Source: Bacteroidota bacterium (GTDB lineage Bacteria; Bacteroidota; Ignavibacteria; Ignavibacteriales; Ignavibacteriaceae). Taken from it: a stretch of DNA of 14,386 nt. The stretch covers positions 1 to 14,386 of the forward strand of contig JAEYUD010000035.1 of the NCBI GenBank assembly GCA_023433685.1, read 5' to 3'. The position numbers and the translations under genes are program-made. Position 1 is the stretch's first letter. The number at the start of each line of letters is the position of its first letter. Under the pieces are notes generated by a model. It did not search any database. It saw only the letters and a program-made list of their open reading frames with translations, and was not told the origin of the DNA. Below are positions 7,504-13,864 of the stretch, one piece after another.

Positions 7504-10500
7504 TTATTTGGAGCGGTCGGGGTATTTAACCTTGCCCGGTTTCTTCGGTGGATTGGTTTTCAGGGCATCGAGCATAAGGTCGATGGCTTTGTTGAGCTGC
7601 TGGTCGTTACCCTTGGCGAGTTCATGAGGGTAGTTCTCGATATCGAAATCGGGATCAACACCGTAGCCTTCAATGCCGAGTTCACCGGTAACTTCGCGGT
7701 AACCGAACGAAGGCGCGGTAACCGAACCGCCATCAATAAGCGGTGGTGTTCCGCTTATGCCGACAAGTCCACCCCAGGTTCTTTTACCGACTATCTTGCC
7801 AAGTCCTGCTGCTCTGAAGTAGGCAGGGAAGGCATCGCCGCCGGAACCTGACCATCCGTTAACAAGCATGACCTTGGGCCCGAAGTGGCCGACAAAAGGG
7901 GATTCCCAGTCAGCGAAACTGTTGCGTGCCCAATAGTTATAGAGTTTTCTGTTAAGAAGCTCGATGAATCTGTCGGGTATTTGTCCGCCGCTATTAAAGC
8001 GTTCATCAATGATAAGGGCTTCTTTGTTCAGCTGTCCCATGAACTGGCGGTAGAGGTCGGTCTGACCGTCAATACCTGTGCTGGGCACATAGACGTAACC
8101 AACTTTTCCACCCGTTTTTTCTTCAACATACTTTCTGTTGCTTTCAATCCAGGCGTAGTATCTAAGTTCCTGTTCGTTTTCAAGGGGTTTTACAAGGATA
8201 TCTCGCGCTCCATCTTTTGATGGTTTGCTGTTTATCGTCAGTATAACGGTTTTATCAGCGAGGCGCTGGAATGGTTTCCATGGGTCATACTTGGGGTCAA
8301 CCTCCACACCATTAACGGCGATCAGATATTCGCCCTCTTTTACGTTAAGCCCTGGGGCCCTCAAGGGTGATCTCACTTCGGAAGCGTCCCACGGGGCGGT
8401 TTCGTATATCTTCGCGAACTTGTAGAAGCCTGACGCTTTATCGAGCTGGAAGTCGCATCCGAGCATTCCAACCGGCATGTAAGGGGCGCTTTCAAGATCG
8501 CCACCGCCAACATAAGCATGTGATACATTAAGCTCGGAGATAAGTTCACCGATCACATAATTTAGATCGCTTCGATATGCCACATAGGGGAGGAGGGCAG
8601 CATATCTTTTCTTCATTTTCTCCCAGTCAACCCCGTGCATATCGGGGTCATAGAAGAAGTCGCGTTCGATCCTCCATGCTTCATTGTAAAGCTGAACCCA
8701 TTCTTCCTTCGGGTTGATGGTCGCGGTCATGTTGGAAAGATCGAGCTTGCCATCGGCGAGTTTCGCGCCGGGTGATGGATCAATTATTGAGAATAACCCT
8801 TCCGGGGTGGCAACCATCATTTTTTTACCGTCAAAAGAGAGCCTGAACTGGGTAACACCGGAAACCACTTCCTTGTGTTCCCTTTTATCGAGATCGAAGG
8901 AATAGATGGTGCCTCCTTTTCTCCAGCCGCCATCACCCTGGAACTGGAGGTAGAATATCTTTCCTTCTGCAGCTGCAAGCGCGCCCGCGGAGCCGAGCTT
9001 TTTGATCAGCATTGTTCTTGATTCAATTCCTTCAAGGTCGATCTTGACAGATTTGTCATCTTTTTTAGCCTCTGTTTTCGAGGTGTCTTTTTTATCGTTC
9101 TTCTTCTCTTCCTTGGCCTCAGCCTTCACTTCCACTTCATCGTTTTTTGGTGCAAAGATGTCTTTCACATCATTACGAAGTGTAACCGCGTAGAGGTTTA
9201 CTGAGTTGTTATAGACCCAGGTGGGATCCTGATCGGAGTAAGTGGGCTCGAAATTTTTAAGGCTGTAGTAGTAGAGATACTCGCCTTTGGGATCGAAAAC
9301 GGGGTTGTTGGCGCTGTAAAAGTCGTTGGTAATAACAGAAGCCTTCCCTGTCTCAAGGTTATAAAGCTTGATCACAGAGTGGGCGTAGCTTGTTCTGATG
9401 TGATAAGCAAGCCACTTGCTGTCGGGGCTCCACGCGAAGCTGAAGAAGTAGTCGTAATCATCTTTATCGATCTTTGTCAGTTTTTCATCCGTGACCGAGC
9501 AGGTATAGATGTTGCCGAAATTGTCGTTGAAAACGATCTGCTTACTGTCGGGTGACCAGTTAATGTTCTGCTTGTACCCGGCACCCATTTTGGTGAGTTT
9601 TTTCTCATCACCTTTTCCGTCAGCCGGTTTGATGTAAAGCTCGTACTCGCCGGTTTTATCGGAGAAATAAGCGATATACTTCCCGTCAGGTGACCAGGTG
9701 CCTTCACGTTCCGCGACTCCCGAAGTGTTGGTGAGGTTGCGGGTAACACCATCTTTTGCAGGTACAGTGAGTATTTCACCCCTGGCTTCAAAAACGGCGC
9801 GTTTTCCATCGTGTGAAATATCGAAATTATTAATCATTTTCGAGAGGTTTTTAATCGCGGGGCGAACCTGCGGAAGATCGGTCGGAATGTAGACATCCAC
9901 AGAATTGATCTTGCCGGTAACTACATTAAGCACATGGAGTTTTCCGCCATTCTCGAAGACTATCTCGTCAATTCCGGCAGAGGGCCACTTCACATCATAT
10001 TCATCGAAGAAGGTGTGTTGCTTAACCTCTTTGGTCTTGGTGTTGTAGCTCCAGATATTGAGCTTTTTGTTGTTGTCACGATCGGAGAGGAAGAAAATCT
10101 GATCGCCGATCCACATCGGGATACCATCGGAGCCATCGAAATCCGTTATCTTTTCAGAAGTGTTGTTTTTCAGATCGTATATCCAGATGTCACTCGCCAT
10201 GCCGCCGCGGTAGCGCTTCCAGGTTCTTCCCTCGACAGCGAGTGTCTGGAACGCGATCTTGTTGCCGTCGGGGCTCACGGACGCGAACTCACCGTAGGCG
10301 AGGGGCAGCATTTCCGGCATACCGCCGCTTACCGGTTGTTTCCAAAGTTTGTTGTAACGGTATGAAGGGGAGTTTTGCTGTGAGCGGTAAAGAATGGCTG
10401 AACCATCGGGGTACCAGTCGTCAACAAGGTCAGGCGCGGGGCTGTGTGTAAGTCTCACCGGCACTCCTCCTTCAGAGGGGATCACGTAAAGATCAACGTT

Positions 10501-10764
10501 GCCATCGTAGTTGCCTGAAAAAACAATTTTATCACCTTTCGGCGAGAATTTAGCGAAGTTCTCGCTTCCGGGGGTGGTGGTGAGACCTGTGGCAGTGCCG
10601 CCTGTTTTAGGGACAGTGTAAAGGTCGCCCGCGTATTGAAAAACTATCTTGTTCTGCGAGATGTCGGGGAAGCGGAGCATCAGTGCATCGGGGGAGTGTT
10701 TTTCTTGCGGGAAGATCATGCCTGAGAAGGCAAGGATGATGAGAGGTAGACAGGTTTTGCGCAT
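7504..10764 (-). CDS. Exported tricorn-type protease (peptidase S41 family)
   Basis: This 1086-residue serine protease is of the tricorn type, which degrades peptides in a self-compartmentalised assembly. An ATG at 10764 is preferred over an upstream in-frame TTG at 10803, because AAAGGA lies 6 bases before it and a clean signal peptide (MRKTCLPLIILAFSGMIFPQ) follows. The enzyme should therefore be periplasmic, unlike the cytoplasmic archaeal prototype. Two beta-propellers come first (about residues 25-300 and 305-680), shown by repeated W/F-S-P-D-G-K-x-I-x-F/Y motifs. Inserted near 541-575 is a Lys/Glu/Asp-rich low-complexity stretch. The catalytic part contains NVSHAYVGGG (His749), a PDZ-like region (about 770-855), LIIDERFNSGGQ, NGWSGSGGDAFP (nucleophile Ser972 or Ser974) and GELGIEGYGVDPD (Glu1032). 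The length matches tricorn. The convergent terminator lies just downstream. Confidence 0.92.
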   Translation of the reverse strand: MRKTCLPLIILAFSGMIFPQEKHSPDALMLRFPDISQNKIVFQYAGDLYTVPKTGGTATGLTTTPGSENFAKFSPKGDKIVFSGNYDGNVDLYVIPSEGGVPVRLTHSPAPDLVDDWYPDGSAILYRSQQNSPSYRYNKLWKQPVSGGMPEMLPLAYGEFASVSPDGNKIAFQTLAVEGRTWKRYRGGMASDIWIYDLKNNTSEKITDFDGSDGIPMWIGDQIFFLSDRDNNKKLNIWSYNTKTKEVKQHTFFDEYDVKWPSAGIDEIVFENGGKLHVLNVVTGKINSVDVYIPTDLPQVRPAIKNLSKMINNFDISHDGKRAVFEARGEILTVPAKDGVTRNLTNTSGVAEREGTWSPDGKYIAYFSDKTGEYELYIKPADGKGDEKKLTKMGAGYKQNINWSPDSKQIVFNDNFGNIYTCSVTDEKLTKIDKDDYDYFFSFAWSPDSKWLAYHIRTSYAHSVIKLYNLETGKASVITNDFYSANNPVFDPKGEYLYYYSLKNFEPTYSDQDPTWVYNNSVNLYAVTLRNDVKDIFAPKNDEVEVKAEAKEEKKNDKKDTSKTEAKKDDKSVKIDLEGIESRTMLIKKLGSAGALAAAEGKIFYLQFQGDGGWRKGGTIYSFDLDKREHKEVVSGVTQFRLSFDGKKMMVATPEGLFSIIDPSPGAKLADGKLDLSNMTATINPKEEWVQLYNEAWRIERDFFYDPDMHGVDWEKMKKRYAALLPYVAYRSDLNYVIGELISELNVSHAYVGGGDLESAPYMPVGMLGCDFQLDKASGFYKFAKIYETAPWDASEVRSPLRAPGLNVKEGEYLIAVNGVEVDPKYDPWKPFQRLADKTVILTINSKPSKDGARDILVKPLENEQELRYYAWIESNRKYVEEKTGGKVGYVYVPSTGIDGQTDLYRQFMGQLNKEALIIDERFNSGGQIPDRFIELLNRKLYNYWARNSFADWESPFVGHFGPKVMLVNGWSGSGGDAFPAYFRAAGLGKIVGKRTWGGLVGISGTPPLIDGGSVTAPSFGYREVTGELGIEGYGVDPDFDIENYPHELAKGNDQQLNKAIDLMLDALKTNPPKKPGKVKYPDRSK

Positions 10765-10770
10765 GGCAGT

Positions 10771-10776
10771 TCCTTT
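10771..10776 (-). promoter_or_regulatory. Ribosome binding site of the protease gene
   Basis: AAAGGA on the minus strand lies 6 bases before the ATG at 10764. It decides between this start and the TTG at 10803, which has no such site and lies in the loop of a hairpin. Confidence 0.75.
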
Positions 10777-10780
10777 TATG

Positions 10781-10831
10781 TAAAAAAAATACCCGTAAAA
10801 CAAAATTACAGAAATTCTGTTTCACGGGTAT
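10781..10831 (-). terminator. Hairpin plus T-run between amidotransferase and protease genes
   Basis: The arms 10789-10802 and 10818-10831 are a 14-base inverted repeat with one mismatch that would be a G-U wobble in one strand's RNA; the loop is 15 bases. Read on the minus strand, the stem ends in GGGTA followed by a run of T residues (10781-10790), the form of a rho-independent terminator for the amidotransferase gene. The loop side carries TAATTTTG on the minus strand, which fits the TANNTTTG promoter box. The same 50 bases may therefore end one transcript and start the next. The whole gap is only 87 bases. Confidence 0.65.
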
Positions 10832-10851
10832 ACAATTTCGGGATGAAGTGC

Positions 10852-11694
10852 CTAAATCACGGGATGAGCGTCTTTCCTAAGGCTTTCGATGGCATTATGG
10901 AGGAAACCGGGGAGCACAGTCCGCTTTGTGAGGTTGATGTTCACCGGGTTTTCGAGCTGATGGATCATATCGTAGTAGGCTTTCTCACCATACTGCTCAA
11001 CCACCTGTACCTTTCTTTCAGGTTGCCTGAAGTGGTAGTACATGCTTGGGGGGTCCGCTTCGGGGTGGAACTGGGTTCCGATTATTTCATCCGATATTCT
11101 AATCGCCATCATGGCGGGTTCAACGTGGATCGCCGCGGGTTCTATCTCCATCGCGAGCACCTTCGCGCCAAGTTCGTCAAGTTTTGCCCTGTTTGGGTGG
11201 ATCACCTGCCAGCCACGGAAGTCGGCACCGTAAAATGGATCGGTAAGGTGAGAGAAGACAGTATCATTTTTACCCTCTTCGGTACGTCCGAATGGGATAA
11301 TACCGAACGATTTTTTCTCACGCTGCACCACATCCCCAAGTTCAAAGAAGCGTGCCATCATCTGGAAAGAGTGACAGATGAAAAAGATATGTTTTTTATC
11401 GGCAGAGTTCTGGTTGTGATCGTAGATGCTCTCGAGTAGTTTGAAGTAGTCTGTCTCCCACTGCCTGCCTGAATCTTCAAAAGGGGAACCGGGACCTCCC
11501 GATGAGATATAGATATCGTGATCAAGCCCGGGCACGTCACCTTTAAGGCGTGAATCAAATATCCTGTACTCCATCGGTACATCCTCGAACAGGGTGTCAA
11601 CTTCGTAAAGGTGATCCTGAATACACCTCATCCCCTGATTTTCTTCACCGTTGTAGAGGTCGATTATGGCTATTTTTATCTTTTTGGAAGACAA
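10852..11694 (-). CDS. Class I glutamine amidotransferase domain protein
   Basis: This 280-residue stand-alone GATase1 protein has a complete-looking catalytic triad. The oxyanion-type loop is ISSGGPGSP (about 65-71), the nucleophile is Cys107 in FFICHSFQMM, and His210 and Glu212 lie in GTQFHPEAD. The N-terminus KIKIAIIDLYNG is a typical first strand. Such domains release ammonia from glutamine for a partner synthase, or act as gamma-glutamyl hydrolases; no partner gene lies nearby, so the substrate is unknown. The extra C-terminal 65 residues after the Glu contain no recognised domain. A TTG at 11694 with GGAG 8 bases upstream is preferred. A longer frame opens at a TTG at 11724, but that has no binding site and sits close to the likely promoter box. 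Confidence 0.85.
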   Translation of the reverse strand: MSSKKIKIAIIDLYNGEENQGMRCIQDHLYEVDTLFEDVPMEYRIFDSRLKGDVPGLDHDIYISSGGPGSPFEDSGRQWETDYFKLLESIYDHNQNSADKKHIFFICHSFQMMARFFELGDVVQREKKSFGIIPFGRTEEGKNDTVFSHLTDPFYGADFRGWQVIHPNRAKLDELGAKVLAMEIEPAAIHVEPAMMAIRISDEIIGTQFHPEADPPSMYYHFRQPERKVQVVEQYGEKAYYDMIHQLENPVNINLTKRTVLPGFLHNAIESLRKDAHPVI

Positions 11695-11702
11695 TACTGA
11701 AA

Positions 11703-11706
11703 CTCC
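11703..11706 (-). promoter_or_regulatory. Ribosome binding site supporting the TTG at 11694
   Basis: GGAG on the minus strand lies 8 bases before the TTG at 11694, the distance expected for translation start. The alternative TTG at 11724 has only A/T-rich sequence before it. Confidence 0.6.
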
Positions 11707-11727
11707 ATTATTTTTATTTTTCAATAT

Positions 11728-11737
11728 GTAAATTTAC
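11728..11737. promoter_or_regulatory. Possible promoter box in the divergent gap
   Basis: GTAAATTTAC is a perfect 10-base palindrome. On the minus strand, TAAATTTA fits the TANNTTTG box at all but the last base and lies about 34 bases before the preferred TTG of the amidotransferase. A near copy, GTATATTTAC, precedes the phosphodiesterase gene. No convincing upstream element was found at the proper distance. The gap 11738-11826 shows no further clear signal for the divergent gene. Confidence 0.3.
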
Positions 11738-11826
11738 GGAACTTATTTGAAAGGGTCTGTCCGGAAATTCTGATATTCAGTCACTCTATATCTTCAGATG
11801 CCTTAAACAATAAAAAGAATGAATAA

Positions 11827-12210
11827 TTGAAAAAGATACTGATAAATTACACCAACCACCCCTCAGCGAAGTGGAGCGACGATCAGAAAAATGCCGCGCT
11901 GACTGAATGGAGCGAGATAATTGACATCCCGTTCCCCCAAACAGAGCCTGAATGGAACGAGGCAGAAGTGGCAGCCTGTTTCGACGCGTTCCTCGCGGAA
12001 GTGGAGAGTAAACTTTTACCGCCTGGAAAAGCAATGGCGGACGCCGAATTTCTTATCATGGGAGAGTTCAGATATACATACTACGCTGTACGAAAACTGA
12101 AAGAAACGGGTCACCGTGTTTTTGCTCACGCCGGCAAAAGGGAAGTTGAAGTGGTAGACAACAAAAGCATTTACACATTCCGTTTCGGAAGGTTCGTGGA
12201 GTATTTTTAG
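11827..12210 (+). CDS. Small orphan protein, possibly Csx-type CRISPR-associated-like
   Basis: This 127-residue cytoplasmic protein has no signal peptide or membrane segment. It starts at TTG directly after an in-frame stop, so no longer start exists; the binding site is poor. The pattern is an N-terminal strand ILINYTNHPSAKW (5-16) and a helix with Gln20. IIDIPFPQTEP and a long helix follow, then FLIMGEFRYTYYAVRKL (76-92) and GHRVFAHAGKREVEV (95-109), and finally FRFGRFVEYF. This reads as an alternating beta/alpha Rossmann-like fold. The N-x-x-N-H-P-S and M-G-E-x motifs recall small proteins linked to type III CRISPR systems (Csx15/Csx16/Csx20 type, putative ring nucleases) and related orphan proteins. 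That likeness is from memory. No CRISPR array or cas gene lies in the window. The next gene is 89 bases away. Confidence 0.7.
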   Translation: MKKILINYTNHPSAKWSDDQKNAALTEWSEIIDIPFPQTEPEWNEAEVAACFDAFLAEVESKLLPPGKAMADAEFLIMGEFRYTYYAVRKLKETGHRVFAHAGKREVEVVDNKSIYTFRFGRFVEYF

Positions 12211-12266
12211 CGATTCACGGCGGAGAGGTGACGTGGTTCCGGTCGATTATATGTAACTCTTTCCCG

Positions 12267-12275
12267 TATATTTAC
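12267..12275 (+). promoter_or_regulatory. Possible promoter box before the phosphodiesterase gene
   Basis: TATATTTAC lies 24 bases before the ATG at 12300 and is embedded in CCGTATATTTAC. The amidotransferase upstream region has the near copy CCGTAAATTTAC on its coding strand. The distance would give a leader of about 15-20 bases. No clear upstream element was found. Confidence 0.3.
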
Positions 12276-12299
12276 TAATAAAATCCGGGATTTTTTCGT

Positions 12300-13517
12300 A
12301 TGCGATCATCTATTTACACCCTCTTTTTAATCGTTTGTTTCCACGCCTTTTCAATCGCGCAACAGCCATACACGATACTCATTTCGTTCGACGGTTTCAG
12401 GTATGATTATATGGACCGCGGTATCACACCCAACCTTTGGAGTGTTGCCAACAATGGCGTTAAAGCCGCTTCACTTCGTCCGGTATATCCATCAAAAACG
12501 TTTCCGAATCATATTTCAATAATTACCGGCATGTACCCCGAGAATCATGGTATAATCAACAACACCATGTATGACCCCTATACCGGTGACACGTACAAGA
12601 TCAGTGATTCGGTTCAGGTGCGCAACGCCCGGTGGTACAAGGGTGAGGCATTCTGGGAGACCGCTCAGCGGAACGGTATCACTGCCGCAAGTTTCTTCTG
12701 GCCCGGCTCGGAAGTGGAGCTGGAGTATCGCAGACCGAAATATTACATGAAATATGACAATATCCTCCCGTACGCAAAACGTGTGGATGGAGTGATCAAC
12801 TGGCTTTCGCTCCCGTACGATCAACGCCCGCGTTTTCTGACAGTTTATTTTGACGGTACTGACACATACGGGCACAACTACGGTCCCGATTCCGACAGCA
12901 CAAACTTCGCCATCTCGCAGCTTGACGGTATCGCCGGATATCTGATCAGTGAACTGAAAAGAATAAACATGCTCGACTCCACAAATCTTATCTTCGTCAG
13001 CGACCATGGAATGACACAGATGGATAAGTCGAAATACATAGAGATCGATCCCATCCTTAAAGGTGAGAAATATGATATCTGGGGTTCAGGCACTTACGTT
13101 CTGGTTCGTCCCTCAAAAGGGAGTGAAGATGCTGTTTATCAGAAATTAAAAGCGGGAGAGGATCACTATCGTGTTTATAGAAAAAGTGAAGTGCCCGATT
13201 TCTACCATTTTTCAAGCAATCCGTTTCTTCCGGAGATTATTGTGGTAACTGATCTGGGTTGGGAGGCAGGCGCGTCTTCAGGAAGGAAGGGATTCGAAAA
13301 GTGGGATGCCCACGGTAATCACGGCTACGCCAAGGATGAAATTAACATGCATGGCTACTTTGTGGCGATGGGTCCCTCATTCAAAAAGAACTTCAGAACC
13401 GGCACTTTATGGAACATTGATATCTATCCCCTCCTTTGTGAGATATTTAACATCCCCGTCAGAGGCGGTATTGATGGCAAAGCGGAGAGAATAAGGTTTG
13501 TTCTGAAGAAGTATTAG
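12300..13517 (+). CDS. Exported nucleotide pyrophosphatase/phosphodiesterase (NPP-like)
   Basis: This 405-residue protein is an exported two-metal phosphodiesterase of the alkaline phosphatase superfamily, close to the NPP/ENPP (type I phosphodiesterase) group. Residues 1-20 form a signal peptide. All expected ligands are visible: Asp31 in ISFDGFRYDY, nucleophile Thr67 in PSKTFPNH, Asp188 and His192 in DGTDTYGHNYGPDS, Asp235 and His236 in VSDHGM, and His341 in DAHGNHGYA. The length matches single-domain bacterial NPPs. Family members cleave nucleotide pyrophosphates or phosphodiesters, probably here in the periplasm. The substrate is not predictable from sequence. It has its own possible promoter box 24 bases upstream of the ATG. 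The gap behind it contains repeats instead of a recognisable terminator. Confidence 0.92.
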   Translation: MRSSIYTLFLIVCFHAFSIAQQPYTILISFDGFRYDYMDRGITPNLWSVANNGVKAASLRPVYPSKTFPNHISIITGMYPENHGIINNTMYDPYTGDTYKISDSVQVRNARWYKGEAFWETAQRNGITAASFFWPGSEVELEYRRPKYYMKYDNILPYAKRVDGVINWLSLPYDQRPRFLTVYFDGTDTYGHNYGPDSDSTNFAISQLDGIAGYLISELKRINMLDSTNLIFVSDHGMTQMDKSKYIEIDPILKGEKYDIWGSGTYVLVRPSKGSEDAVYQKLKAGEDHYRVYRKSEVPDFYHFSSNPFLPEIIVVTDLGWEAGASSGRKGFEKWDAHGNHGYAKDEINMHGYFVAMGPSFKKNFRTGTLWNIDIYPLLCEIFNIPVRGGIDGKAERIRFVLKKY

Positions 13518-13521
13518 GTGT

Positions 13522-13612
13522 GGCTGAAGACTGAGGGCTGAAGGATGAGGGATGAGGGATGAAGGATGAGGGCAGAGGGCTGAAGGATGAGGGATGAGGG
13601 ATGAAGGCTGAA
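13522..13612. repeat. 13-unit tandem heptamer array (ggatgag/ggctgaa)
   Basis: Thirteen 7-base units run in unbroken register: ggctgaa, gactgag, ggctgaa, ggatgag twice, ggatgaa, ggatgag, ggcagag, ggctgaa, ggatgag twice, ggatgaa, ggctgaa. It starts 5 bases after the phosphodiesterase stop. It is the third intergenic heptamer locus, with a purine-rich unit unlike the others. An open frame on the minus strand through it encodes only Ser/Pro/His-rich repeats and is not a gene. Confidence 0.88.
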
Positions 13613-13642
13613 GGGGATCGGAAGTTTTTTTATTCACCACAG

Positions 13643-13657
13643 TCCGCCTGCGGCGGA
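13643..13657. repeat. Perfect GC-rich palindrome inside a repeat
   Basis: TCCGCC-TGC-GGCGGA is a perfect 6-base stem with a 3-base loop. It sits between caccacag and tcacagagcacacagag as if it had been inserted into a continuous repeat of the ccacagagcacacagag type. On one strand it is preceded, and on the other followed, by a T-run at 13625-13631, so it might also act as a weak terminator. Confidence 0.6.
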
Positions 13658-13737
13658 TCACAGAGCACACAGAGATGTAAAACAAGATTTTGCGATCGTG
13701 AGAAAGCAGTCTCAAAATTACTCCTCTGTGGTCTCTG

Positions 13738-13809
13738 TGCGCTCTGTGGTTGATTAAACCCTTTTTACAACCACTGCGCTCTGTGGTTGATTAAACCCTT
13801 TTTACAACC
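13738..13809. repeat. Perfect 35-base direct repeat, two copies
   Basis: Bases 13738-13772 and 13775-13809 are identical (tgcgctctgtggttgatt and onward), separated by two bases, so the period is 37. Both copies belong to a wider ctctgtg-type repeat. An inverted copy (tcacagagcacacagag) lies at 13658-13674, and a third degenerate copy (ccctctgtgtgctttgtgg) follows at about 13813-13832. The 347-base gap 13518-13864 is thus mostly repeats, and I see no gene in it. Confidence 0.85.
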
Positions 13810-13864
13810 CCCACCCTCTGTGTGCTTTGTGGTTTTTATACCATAATAACTCTATCCGTTTCTA

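Noticed and set aside
10765..10803. N-terminal extension of the protease from the TTG at 10803
   Set aside because: It has no ribosome binding site, begins in a hairpin loop, and would place 13 residues before a clean signal peptide that has its own AAAGGA site.
10843..11439. 198-codon open frame on the plus strand
   Set aside because: It is antisense to the amidotransferase gene, which has an intact catalytic triad; the antisense product shows no family motif.
11695..11724. N-terminal extension of the amidotransferase from the TTG at 11724
   Set aside because: There is no ribosome binding site before it, while the TTG at 11694 has GGAG at 8 bases. The extension is Lys/Asn-rich and adds no part of the domain.
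12516..13007. 163-codon open frame on the minus strand
   Set aside because: It is antisense to the phosphodiesterase gene, whose metal-binding motifs are all preserved.
13407..13715. 102-codon open frame on the minus strand with Ser/Pro/His repeats
   Set aside because: The repeats come from translating the heptamer array, and the frame runs into the phosphodiesterase gene.
13738..13809. Possible two-repeat CRISPR remnant
   Set aside because: The two 35-base copies are separated by only two bases, so there is no spacer.
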